A stretch of 64,000 bases of DNA, taken from Hymenoscyphus infarciens (taxonomy: Eukaryota; Ascomycota; Leotiomycetes; Helotiales; Helotiaceae). Below the pieces are notes generated by a model, which worked only from the letters and a program-made list of their open reading frames with translations, searched no databases and was not told where the DNA came from. The translations under genes were made by a program, and so were the position numbers. Positions within the stretch are counted from its first letter, which is position 1. Every line of letters starts with the position of its first letter. This document shows, one piece after another, positions 50,312 through 60,815 of the stretch. The stretch is from positions 124,001 to 188,000 of the forward strand of contig LLCB01000085.1 in NCBI GenBank assembly GCA_001414345.1, read 5' to 3'.

Positions 50312-50912
50312 GATTAACGAGCGTTTGTAAAGTAAAGTTAGATCTGGCGATGAGAGACCTACAATCAAGTCAAAGAGGAAGAGGAATGGACTGGCATAAT
50401 AGCGCAATACCAAAGTACCAGACTCGAGACCGGACCAAAAATGGTTGGTGACTAGTGTCGCATTCTAGCGCGTGGTCCAAATGCAATTGCATTTGACCAG
50501 GGACGTTTTATGGTAAGAAAAACCTGAAAGTTGGAAAGAAAAGATGCAATTTCATGCAACCCAAGGGGATTTTCAGGGGGAATCTCAAGGGAATCTCAAG
50601 GGAATCGGCAAAATCCATCACACCCCACACCCTGCATGTAAATGCTGACGGAGGGAGCTTCCGCTGTCCCAATCAGAGAGAGGCATTACACGTATTTTCC
50701 AAACGACTACGACGCTACTGCTATCGGAGATCATTTCTTGATTTTGGAGATTTCAAGGGACTCTACTCAGGGGAGGGGTCTTAATTGACAGATATCGAGA
50801 TGGGACTTCCATTCTCTTGTCCTTCCTCTTGTCCTTCCTCTCGTCCTCCCTCTTAGCCAGCATTCAAGCCAACTTCATCGACAATCTTTGGTCCTTTGAC
50901 GCTCTAGCAACT
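50312..50912. promoter_or_regulatory. Divergent promoter between paralogous secreted genes
   Basis: 601 bp between the two start codons. It includes a GGGAATCTCAA direct duplication near 50578-50602. It presumably drives both genes; no known operator is identified. Confidence 0.5.
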
Positions 50913-51800
50913 ATGGTTCAAGCTCTCCTCAACCGGATCGCCTCCTTGGTCTTGTTTGCCTCTCAAATCGTTCATTCACAATACACCGGCTACAATCTCA
51001 CACAATCTGGCGATCCAGACTCAGTCATCTACGACACCGCCTCAACTCAAGCGAATTCTTCTACCACAGTCCCAGAACCCGATGTATATCTTAATGCCAC
51101 TGTACACGTTGGTGAAATCAGCCTTGTAGTTACGAATATCACAGCAAAGATCAATCTACAAGCGGAGGTGCTGAGTTTACTCTCCTTCAATGCCGGAGTA
51201 GATGTGTCAATCGATCGAGTTCGACTCCTCATCCAAAACATCGACGCACATGTCACCCTCGAAGCACGATTATCCAACCTCCTATTGATGATCGGCGATG
51301 TCCTAGACTCCATCGACTTGAACCCTCTAGTCGCGACCATTGGACAAGACGTTGGCCAAATCGTCAACACCACTGTCGGTGCCGTATCAGGCTCTAGCTC
51401 GACCGCAAGTTCAACCGTCTCGCGGAGATCTTACGAGCTGGAACACAACATCCTTTACAGCATCAACGACTATTCAGGAAATACCCACACGAATCGAATT
51501 CTTTCGCAAAACGGAAGTCTTGTCGACCAATCTCTCGACAACAACGGGCACATCAATTCTCAAATTGAGGTCGGGAATTATTTACAAGACATGAAATTCA
51601 ATGGGTACAACAAGACTGTCTCCACGCATGGAGCGACTACGGAGCTGGAATATGTATACGAGCCTTTCCCTGGTCTGAGTGTTGTCAGTGCTATTTTCAC
51701 GAATGCGGCGGGGAATGTGGTGTATACTCAGGTGCTGAGTGAGAGTAGTGGAGGTGGTTCAAGCACGATTAGCAGCGATAGCGATGGGAATTTGAAATAA
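50913..51800 (+). CDS. Secreted protein B of a divergent paralogous pair, 295 aa
   Basis: Single exon starting MVQALLNRIASLVLFASQIV, a signal peptide. It shares block order with the leftward gene ending at 49352: PDVYLNATVHVGEISLVVTN corresponds to PDVLLNVPNISVGRIELDVD; KINLQAEVLSLLSFNAGVDV to DINLNAAVASLVTINAGVSL; DVLDSIDLNPLV to the QSLDLTPTLV helix; and EVGNYLQDMKFNGYNKT to the VGNYLNNMTFTGEQQ block. Both end with a (T/N)AAG or TAGQ(I/V)V strand. Between the helix and NYL this copy has an extra hydrophilic insert (RRSYELEHNILYSINDYSG). Several N-x-S/T sites are present. Introns present in the partner are absent. Function unknown. Confidence 0.78.
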   Translation: MVQALLNRIASLVLFASQIVHSQYTGYNLTQSGDPDSVIYDTASTQANSSTTVPEPDVYLNATVHVGEISLVVTNITAKINLQAEVLSLLSFNAGVDVSIDRVRLLIQNIDAHVTLEARLSNLLLMIGDVLDSIDLNPLVATIGQDVGQIVNTTVGAVSGSSSTASSTVSRRSYELEHNILYSINDYSGNTHTNRILSQNGSLVDQSLDNNGHINSQIEVGNYLQDMKFNGYNKTVSTHGATTELEYVYEPFPGLSVVSAIFTNAAGNVVYTQVLSESSGGGSSTISSDSDGNLK

Positions 51801-53521
51801 AGCAATCTGCCAATCAAGGGCGACTTTTCCATACAATGCGGAAACCGAAAAGTACTAGCCAATTCTTGAAACCTCCCCCTTTTTTTTCCGGGCGAGCTCT
51901 GACCTGGAGCTAGTTCCTCTGGAGCGTTCTAGGCATCACATTAGTCGACATGAAGTCATAGGATATTTAAATAAAACGCCCTCTGCAAAATCATTAATAA
52001 CAAGAAGCTATTGATACCCACAATGATGCCATAAAGCAGAGCTCTCTCGTCTCGTCTCGTCTCTCACAGCGCACAACCCCCCTTGCATGCGTGCACCCCT
52101 GAAATTACATGCACTCTAGAGTCTAGACCTAACAAGTTGCCACCCTTGCAAACGGTTTCCTCAAACAGTGCTGCGTCGTACCTGAAAAAATCCGATTTAT
52201 TGGGATTTCGACCCTGAAGCGTGACGCAGTTTGCTTTTTATATGCAACGGCACGGCTAGGACGGGTCAGAGTAGTACTTAGGAGATTTGATATCTCATGT
52301 ATTATATATAAGGCTACCCCGGAAATATTGGGATGGAATCGGATTGATAGGTTGTGCCACCACACTACGAATGAGAGGTTATGCTGTTGTTGGTTAGAAG
52401 ATTGCGATGGCATGATTTCTTTGTTTTTATCCAACATTGCGAAAAGGGGGTTTGAAGAGGGGGATCTTTGTCCATGGCTGGGGACTCTACACTCTCCTCG
52501 AGACTTCGAATCACCTCTTTATGCGATGAAATTTAGGAGTTACCAACCAGGGCGGCTGTTGATCTTCGTGGGGTGTTACTACTCCATTGCTGCAAAGAAG
52601 TGATGTCGGAATATTTCGTACTTTGCTCGCCCCAAAAGGGGTTCACACACCTCACTTTGGTCCTGGGACGGCTTTCCTCATCCGTGAGTAAAGGGCAGTT
52701 GTTGACGCTGCATTCATGCGGGGATGATTGCGGTGAGATTGGGTCGTATCCCATCTGCCGAGATGTGCATGCTTCTCAAACTAGTGTTTCTTCATGATTC
52801 GGCTTACGCATTTCGTCAATTTTGTTGGCCGGTAGTGGTCCTAGGTAAGCTGGTTCAAATTATTCTGAGTGTATTGACGAGTAACATGGGCAATCTTGGG
52901 GCTCACCAAGAGTTCAAGGTTTCCGATGCAACTCGTCACGCGAGAGTCTGCGTTGGAGCTGTTGTCGAGCGATACAGAAAAGAGATCAAAAGGGGTTTCT
53001 TTTTATTTCTTCGCCATAAAGGGTCTACCACTCTTCGTTCAGGAACTGGAAAATTGTTACAGGTTTTCTTTCATGTTCTCCCCAAGGGTCGTCGAGGTTT
53101 ATCAGTTTGGGGGGAGTTCTTCGTTGTGGGTGATAGTCGTGCCTTCCTCGATTTCACTATGCGTCGCCATTTCGCGGTCTAGATTGTGTCCGCTCGCGGG
53201 AAAGTGTATTCAGGAAGCTACGATGGGTGGTAGGAAGTCATGTTGGAGAGCGTCTCTGATCGCTCCTTCCACGCTCAGTCTTCAGTCAGTGTTCCTTCCC
53301 ATGAGACTCGACTTCAAGACGAATAGCGAGGCGACTCCACATCCAAAGCTCCTTCCGTGATGACATTTCCATCAACTGCTTTCTCTCGAGATTCTCATCC
53401 TCTCTTTTTGGTTCTTCAAAAATATTCCTCAGCCTATCACCCACATATTATATTTCCTCAAAACAACAATTCCATACAGTAAGAACAAGTTCCCAACCCC
53501 CACATTCGTTCAGTCGCAACT
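51801..53521. other. 1.7-kb intergenic region
   Basis: No supported gene. Repeats of CTCGT near 52046-52062. The last 200 bp are CT/AC-rich, as expected for the leader of the following gene. Overlapping frames of up to 154 codons at 52724-53360 lack any motif. Confidence 0.45.
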
Positions 53522-54655
53522 ATGAGTTACATATCGGCCAAATCCTCCAGTTCGGAAGAGTACCTCCCCAGTGGATCAAGCCAAACCACTCCTTGGCCAG
53601 GTTTCAAGACCGAGTTCAACCCTCCGCCCCCGATATTTCGCGATGTCCTCGAAACGAAAAAGATAGTCGCCTTTGAACTTGAAAACGTCCTTTGCGACTA
53701 CGAAGAAGGTTTTGCTGCAGCAAGACAAGAGATAGCGTTTCGGTTCCGGAGACATTGCTTGGAGAATTGCTATGCAGGGTTGGGCTTGGAACTCGACAGA
53801 GCTACCCTATCCGCCATACGGGAAACAAAACCATCCGTGGTCCTGGACGGAACACCGCGTTCTGAGGATTCATACAAACACGTCAAGGCGATGGCACAAT
53901 ATTTCCCAATACCTACAAGCAGGGACACCAGAAAAACAAGACAACTCCTCAAGCGACTCGGCATAATATTTTCGCTGACTTTAGAGCAGGAGACAAAATG
54001 CAAGAATAATGCACTGCTGCTCCTCAAGGCACTCAAGGACAGCGGTAAGACAGTTGTGGTTATTAGCGAAGGACCGTCTGATCGTGCAATCAAGATGCTG
54101 GAGAGGCTCTTGATGGCCCAGTACGTTGACAAAGTCATCACGGGTTCTGCTTTTGGCGTTTCAAAGAAAAGTGGACTTTTTACTGCTACTCTTAAAAAGT
54201 TGAAGGCAAAACCACAGGACATGATTTATGTTGGGGATGACCGGTAAGGACAAATCCCCTTGCTATTTCTGAGCCCCGGTCGTGGAGGGGCGTTTGTCTT
54301 CCCACCTTTCACAGTTTTTCAACTTCTGACATTCGAATTGTTGGAAACGTGCTGATTATCTAGCAGCCAGCGACAAACGCTTAGGAAATACGCAACCGGA
54401 TTAAATTGTGTATGGTGCAAGAAAGACATGGACGTTGGACTTTGGGATGTGGGTGTGGAGTGGAGGAATGGATACTTTACAGCAAACTGTTTGGGGGCTC
54501 TCTTGCGCGCAGCCGAATCACTCGTCGTTCAACATGGCCCGTCAGTCAACACTCAACCGTCGACTAACAAAAAAGCAGTTCCTCTCAAAGTTGACAATGC
54601 TTCCTCGGATTCTGGGTTGGACGAGAAAAAGAAGAGGGGGTGTATCGTATCTTAG
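53522..54655 (+). CDS. HAD-fold protein with altered nucleophile and C-terminal CaaX box, 337 aa
   Basis: Exons are 53522-54243 and 54364-54655. The intron (GTAAGG...TAGCAG) ends in a tandem NAGNAG acceptor, so a form one residue shorter starting at 54367 is possible. HAD motifs in order: motif I KKIVAFELENVLCDYEEGF (about 52-70), where the DxD of active enzymes is ExE; motif II VVVISEGPSD (Ser retained); the conserved Lys region VSKKSGLF; motif IV MIYVGDDR. The C-terminus is EKKKRGCIVS: a polybasic patch and CaaX motif whose terminal Ser favours farnesylation. A HAD-like domain on the cytosolic face of a membrane, probably catalytically dead or altered, is the best reading. The N-terminal 45 residues are Ser/Pro-rich. 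Fold from motifs is fairly sure; loss of activity is inferred. Confidence 0.8.
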
Positions 54656-54888
54656 AGGGATGGAGAGTGACAGCATCAGCGTTTTAGAGTACTTGGAACA
54701 ATTACAATTGCGAGCGAACCATCGGAGTTAGCTAGGTTAAAGTTGTTATTTTTTTAAAAAAAATCTTCGGATTCATCACCTAAGAGACCCTCCTTTGAGA
54801 TGATTGGGTTAAAAAACTAGATAGAACGGACTGAGCCAAGCAGTGTCCTCTTCTTCAAAATTCTCTACTTTAGTCTTAGGGTTATGGT

Positions 54889-55417
54889 TACAGTGAGTTG
54901 CGAGTTAAGCTTGAATTTGCCTACTTTTTTTATATATATACTCTAAGCTTTTTGAAAAATTCCTTGATTTCCCCCCTTTTTAGGCACTCTTTCACCTATT
55001 TATTAATAATAACATATGTTAGTATACTCTAGATAATAGAAAACGAGAGCTCTATATGTCCTCTATTACTCTATAAACTTTATATAATAAAAATAGTTAA
55101 TTTTATATCTGTCTTGGTTTTTATTAAGTCTTAGCGTACCTTATCGACCTTATAGGGGTGGTGAAATTTTTTTAAAAAAAGGGGTTTTTTTAAGAATTAT
55201 CTATTTTTTAGTTTACTTTTGTTATACTTACTTTAAATTAATAAGTAATATAGAAAAGCGATAATTAGATATAGCGCTTCTTTCTAGCTAGGCCTCGTCT
55301 CTTTTAGAGTACTTTTATTTTCTGTCTTCTAAAGAAAAGAGGGAGAAAGCTTTGAAAAAAAAAAGCTCGGATTATAAAAAAGTAGGTAAATTCAAACTTA
55401 ACTCGCAACTCACTGTA
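54889..55417. mobile_element. Tc1/mariner-type MITE or degraded transposon
   Basis: Inverted ends of about 46 bp: left CAGTGAGTTGCGAGTTAAGC..., right its complement with two mismatches, ending ...CTTAACTCGCAACTCACTG at 55415. Both are flanked by TA. Ends starting CAGT and TA duplication are the hallmark of Tc1/mariner elements. The interior (about 480 bp) is AT-rich with no frame. Confidence 0.78.
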
Positions 55418-55711
55418 GACGACTCCTAATCTTTGCTACTGTTATTGTTCGATTGTTTAGCTAAATTCAGGTTTTCAACAAGCTCCCCCAGGTTCAACAT
55501 CGGAAGGACCTTGAGGCGCATCTGCTTTGGTTTTGGGATCGTTGCGATCGAAGTTGATTGATGAACCAAAATCGAGTTTTAAGAGGGTATCTGATCCCGG
55601 TGTATCACTGGGACTTTGATCACTTGAGGTGGACCAGCTTCCGATTTGTCGACCAATTCCCTCTTCTTCGAAGAATCATTATCTTTGAGGTCTCCCTGTT
55701 TTTAGCTTACA

Positions 55712-57310
55712 CTAGGGGGTTGATTCTCGGGTTTGAATGGTGGTATTAGAGTCTTGCATTTGTTGACTTCGTGTCCAAAAAGAAGTGCTTAGAGCGTTGA
55801 TGTCTTGAATGCTCAATTTCACCATATCTGCACCGATATCTCGAGCGAAGTGTTCGATCACGGCCAAAAAGAAGCCTGGTGAAGTGCCCTTGTCTCCAGG
55901 CAGTTGGGGGTTACTTGAACTCTGAAATCCAATGAGGGAGAAACCAAATCTAACAACTTTTGATACATACAAGATAACTTCGTATTTGTTGTCCTGAAGA
56001 GTGGTTTTCTCTTCTGGGTGCCCATCTCGCAAAACAATTCTCGTCTCCAGCCTCGCCAGTTCTGATGAAGTCTTAACACAGTTGTTAAGAAACCAGTCCG
56101 GTAGGGGGGGGGGGGACTTCATCAATTTCATCGGTGTTTTTGTCTAAATCCATTGTGTGGCGAGTTCGGAAATTCTCTCTCAACTTGTCGCATTCGACTT
56201 TGTATGCAAAGTGCCGGATGTTCTTCTTTAAGTAACTGGAAAAGGTCTGTAATTCGACATCTAGAACGACATGTTGAATTATAGATGCAGATAATACAAT
56301 ATTCCCCGAGCCAGGGTGTCCTATTAGAAAGTCACTCATTATCCAAGCTGGGCTAGTTACAATTAAACTTACCCATAACCCACGAAACATTCGAGTTCAA
56401 ACCCTTTTTCTTTTTCAAGTTGCGTTAGTTTCTCATCATTCAACCAGTTCTGATAAAGTATCTCCTCTTTAAGCCACATTGTCGCTCCTTCCTCTCTAAT
56501 CTCCAGAGATTCCACATACACTCCTGAAAACAAATTCGGTGGAGATGCAAGGGAACATCTACAGCCAACTTATTAGAACAGACAACCTTAAAAGCTAACA
56601 AGACATATTACCACCATATTCCTTCTCCCTCCCCTCCGGTCTTTCTGTAAGATTACCGAACGATTTATCCTTCAACTCATCTACCTCATCCCATTTCTCC
56701 AAAACACACGTACTCAACCTCTCAAACTCCTTGCTCGCCTTCTTATCATTACCAGCATACAACTTCCTCTCCGCCTCAACATACCTCTCACAAGCTTCAA
56801 TTCTCCCCAAAATATATCCCCAACACGTACATGAAAAGGCTTCCACTCTTCTCGGGAAACCATAACAATACTCCACCCACACGCCCAAATATATCCAAAA
56901 CCCGAAAAAACACATCCAAAAACCACCTCCGCACAACCCCCAACCCTCCCTCCCATTTCCCCTCCAACATCCCAACCCCCTCAGAATCCGGTAATACCTC
57001 CACAACCCTCTCCACCAAACCCATAAACCACCCGAATAACGCTTCAAACCCCCCAACTCGCCCTAACAGCAACCCCAAAAACCCCCAAATCACCCGTCTC
57101 ATCTCCCCTAACCTCTCTTCTTCCGCCTTCCCTATCATCCCAAAGGGAGTCTCTATTTCCACCCCCCCCCCCCCAAAAAAAAAACCTCTGCACCCCCTCT
57201 CTCCATTTTCCAGCATACTCATGAGTCCTAAAAACATTAAACCCTCTCACCAACCCCCGGAATTCCTTATAAGTCTTACATTCACAGTATACATCTCATT
57301 TCCCAATTGA
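55712..57310 (-). pseudogene. Broken P-loop (STAND/NLR-like) gene with several frame breaks
   Basis: Protein-like segments continue across frames on the minus strand. From right to left: YKEFRGLVRGFNVFRTHEYA up to a G/T homopolymer (57162-57184); after a frame change VEIETPFGMIGKAEEERLGE...; after another, RIEACERYVEAERKLYAGND...; an intron-like step; then LEIREEGATMWLKEEILYQN. Another intron (GTAAGT...TAATAG) leads to GHPGSGNIVLSASIIQHVV. That resembles the Walker A and following helix of NACHT-type ATPases (GxPGSGK[ST]) with the Lys replaced by Asn. A G12 run at 56104-56115 causes a further shift before PLPDWFLNNCVKTSSELARL. The last part (AVIEHFARDIGADMVKLSIQ) may derive from an AAA-type protein. 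Frame breaks at homopolymers could be assembly errors; the Asn cannot be explained that way. Confidence 0.5.
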
Positions 57311-58447
57311 TAGCCCATCCACCACCTCCCTCAACTCAAAAGAGGTAAGTGAAGCTTGAACTCGTTGCCAAGTTATTGGTAAAATTTCGTCATGTGAAAG
57401 AATTCCAGGAGTAGAGGACGGGGGGCAGTGAAAGGTATTTATTATTTACCCAACAACATGCACAAGGAAGTGACTTATTCTTGAAGGAACCGTACCTAGC
57501 GAACGAGCCAGACATGGAGATATATTCATTCGTATTTGTAGATCTTCAGAAACGAATCGCACAAAGAGAGAGTCATACCTATATAAAGTCCCCCAAAGTT
57601 CAATTCCCAGTATATACGCACACCCACTGACATCCTTGCATCTCATACAAAGATAGACTCAGTCTTACAATCAAGCCCTCATATATACGAAAGCGGGGTA
57701 TATAACCAAGTAAAGAGTCACCCCAAAAAATCTCCGTCTTGGGACAAAGTAAAGATTTGCAGAAGGTTATATTAGAATGAGTGTGGGTGTGGTTGAAATG
57801 AATTTAGTTAGACGTGCCTTACCTTCTTCCCGTAGTACAGACCGACTTGGACCGATCCCGAGGCTTAGAGGATACTCTATTATAAAATCTGGTAATCGCT
57901 CGGTCCACCCTCTCACCCAATCCGCTTCAAACTAAGAGGGAAGAAGGAGCGACTTGGACCTCTTGTCGCGCATGGTCAGGTCAAACTTACTCACGCTCGT
58001 TGGGGAAGGAACGACCTCTCAGCCACGAACGAAGTCTTGACTTACTTTGGGGGAGCGGGCGTCCCAGGGAGGACTCGCACTCAACAGGACCCGGGAAATA
58101 ACACACCTTGAGAAAGGCACCATATCAAATAAAAGGCTACTCATCAATTCCACTACCCATCAACTACCACAAAAAGCTATTTCCAATCACCCATTCTCTA
58201 ACTCATAAATACAAACCGAACCAAGAGCAGCAGCAGCAGCACGAATAATAATGCTCACTCCCCCCAGCAAGCTCCGTCCAATAACAAAACTAAAATTACC
58301 CCCAAAAAGACACCCTCGGAAAAGAAAGGAAGAACGCGACCCGTGAACCAGGTTCTCTCCACCCCCCCCCCCTCCCACCCAAAAAATACTCCTTATCCAA
58401 AAAAAATCCTCTTTTTTTTGTTCGGGCAAAAAACATATTCCAATTTC
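57311..58447. other. Intergenic
   Basis: No gene supported. CGACTTGGACC occurs twice (near 57848 and 57949). 58140-58447 is probably the 3' untranslated region of the acetyl-CoA synthetase gene, with a C10 run near 58361-58370. Confidence 0.45.
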
Positions 58448-60815
58448 CTACTTTCTCGAAGCTTGGACAGTCTCGATAATCTTGTCCACGACACTTGGAT
58501 CGGAAAGCTAAATTTTGTCAGCACATATATATATATATAGCAGTTCAACAAGGACGTGCAAGAACTCACAGTAGAAGTATCACCAAGTTGATCCTCCTCC
58601 CTAGCCAAAATCTTCCTCAGAATTCTTCTCATGATCTTCCCACTTCTCGTCTTAGGTAGATCAGGCACAACAAAGATAGCCTTCGGTGCAGCAAAAGGAC
58701 CGATACTCTTTCGTACTTGGAGAATCAAATCCTTCTTGAGCTGGTCATTAACTTCGTTACCATCCTTGATAGCAACGAATGCATTGACGGCTTGACCGGT
58801 AAGCTCATCAGCGATACCGACAACAGCAGCTTCAGCAACGGCGTGGTGTTCGATCAGAGCGGCTTCGATTTCGGCTGTGGATAATCGATGGCCACTGACG
58901 TTGACAACGTCGTCGACTCTTCCTCGGATCCAGTAGTAACCTTCGTGATCACGGCCTGCTCCATCGCCCGTGAACTGAAGGAAGAGATTAGCGAGGCTCT
59001 CGTAAATTGAAGCAATCAACTTACGTAGTATCCCTTGTAAACATTCAGATATGTGTCCATATATCTCTTGTGGGCACCCCAGACTGTACGAGCCATACTT
59101 GGCCATGGTTGTTTGAATGCCAAAACACCCTCGACGTCATTGCCGTGAATTTCTTCGCCAGAAACTGGGTCGATAATCGCAGGTTCGATGCCGAAAAATG
59201 GAAGTGAAGCACTTCCTGGTTTGGTTGGAGTGACACCTGCAAGTGGAGTAATGACGTGTGATCCGGTCTCGGTTTGCCAGTATGTCTGAAAAACTCAAGT
59301 CAGTGAATTTCCAAATGCTTTGAGTTCCAAATGCTTTGAGTATTTGCCTTACATCAACGACGTGTGCTTCCTCCTTTCCTACAGTTTCAAAGTACCATTT
59401 CCATACTTCTGCAGCGATTGGTTCACCGACGGAACCCAAAACTCTGAGATGCTTCATCTGAGCTCTGACATGTTCATCTCCAGCTCTCTTGAGAAGTCTC
59501 AGGGCAGTTGGGGCAACATAAAATTGGGTGACCTCGTGTTTTTCAATCACATCCCAGTATCTCGAGAAATTTGGGTATGCTGGGGTTCCCTCGAAAACAA
59601 CAGTGGCAACACCAAGTAGCAGAGGCGCATAAACGACATAAGTATGTCCAGTGATCCAGCCAACGTCACCACCGCAGAAGAACTTATCCGTGTCGTGGAT
59701 ATCAAAAACGTACTTGCCAGTCGCAGCTGCTCCGAGCAAGTAGCCAGCAGTCGAGTGCATTACACCCTTTGGTTTTCCTGTTGACCCAGAGGTATACAGA
59801 AGGAAAAGAGGGTCTTCGGAGTTCATTGGTTCTGGGGCAATGTAGGCAGGCCATTTCTCAACCTCCTCATGCCACCACCAATCCCTTCCTTTGGTCCATG
59901 GAACTTCGGATCCGGTACGTTTATAAACCAAGCAATGTGTGACATCTGGGCATTGCTTGAGCGCATCGTCGACGATTTTCTTGGTACCAATCAATTTTCC
60001 ACCTCTCTTACCCTCGTCCGTGGTAATAACCACTTTAGATTTAGCATCAATCACGCGATCGCGTAGGGAGTCGGCAGAAAAGCCAGCAAACACGACCGAG
60101 TGTACGGCACCAATTCTCGCGCATGCAAGGAACGCAATGAGAGCCTCTGGAATCATGGGCATGTATATGGCAACCGTATCTCCCTTTCCAATGCCCATCT
60201 GCTTCAAGACATGTGCTGTTTTGCAGACTTCTCGCAGAAGCTCCCCGTATGATAGCGTTCGTCCTTCTCCAACCTCGTCTGCCTCGTATATGATTGCTGC
60301 CTTGTCGGGGTTTTTGATCGCATGACGGTCCACACAGTTGTACGAGGCATTTAGCTGCCCCTCGAGGAACCACGAGTTATCTCCATTGGCAAAGGTACCA
60401 GCATGGACTGTCTGGAAGTCCCGCTGCCAGGTGAGAAGCTCGCGTGCCAATCGACCCCAGAATTTGTCGGGCTCGGTTATGGATTCTTTGTAGAGGGTTT
60501 GGTATTCTTGGAGACCTGCCATCAAGGTATTGTTAGCTACTACTCCTTGTTTGTATAAATGGGGGCCCCGGAAAAAAGTCAACCTACCATCTAAATGGGG
60601 TTTGCTTGGATGTTCTAGCAGGGCTAATTAGTTTCTAGGACAAACCGGCTTTCTCATGCAGAATAACTCACTCGCAAACATCTTCTGCGGGGGGTCTGTA
60701 GTGCTACGTTAGTTGAGAGCCCCGAATGGATTGGTTACATGGACTTACGGAAAGTGTCGACTTCATGAGCCTCCCCTACCACGGGGTTTGTTGGTTTGAC
60801 TGCGCCTTCAGACAT
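58448..60815 (-). CDS. facA: Acetyl-CoA synthetase (facA/ACS1 type), 671 aa, 7 exons
   Basis: Converts acetate, ATP and CoA to acetyl-CoA via acetyl-AMP; needed for growth on acetate and ethanol. Exons are 60815-60749, 60695-60672 (only 24 nt), 60623-60588, 60515-59353, 59285-59025, 58974-58570 and 58507-58448. All junctions are GT-AG and the frame is continuous. The protein begins [20 protein letters not shown]. The adenylation P-loop [12 protein letters not shown] lies at about 283. [14 protein letters not shown] (A5 region, about 430) and [20 protein letters not shown] follow. The C-terminal domain has [20 protein letters not shown] and [16 protein letters not shown], whose Lys is the acetylation-regulated catalytic residue. 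It ends VQASRK, not a peroxisomal SKL signal. No organelle targeting sequence, so cytosolic or nuclear. Confidence 0.97.

Noticed and set aside
52724..53360. Two overlapping plus-strand frames of about 150 codons
   Set aside because: They overlap each other in different frames, lack motifs and lie in the probable leader/promoter region of the HAD-like gene.
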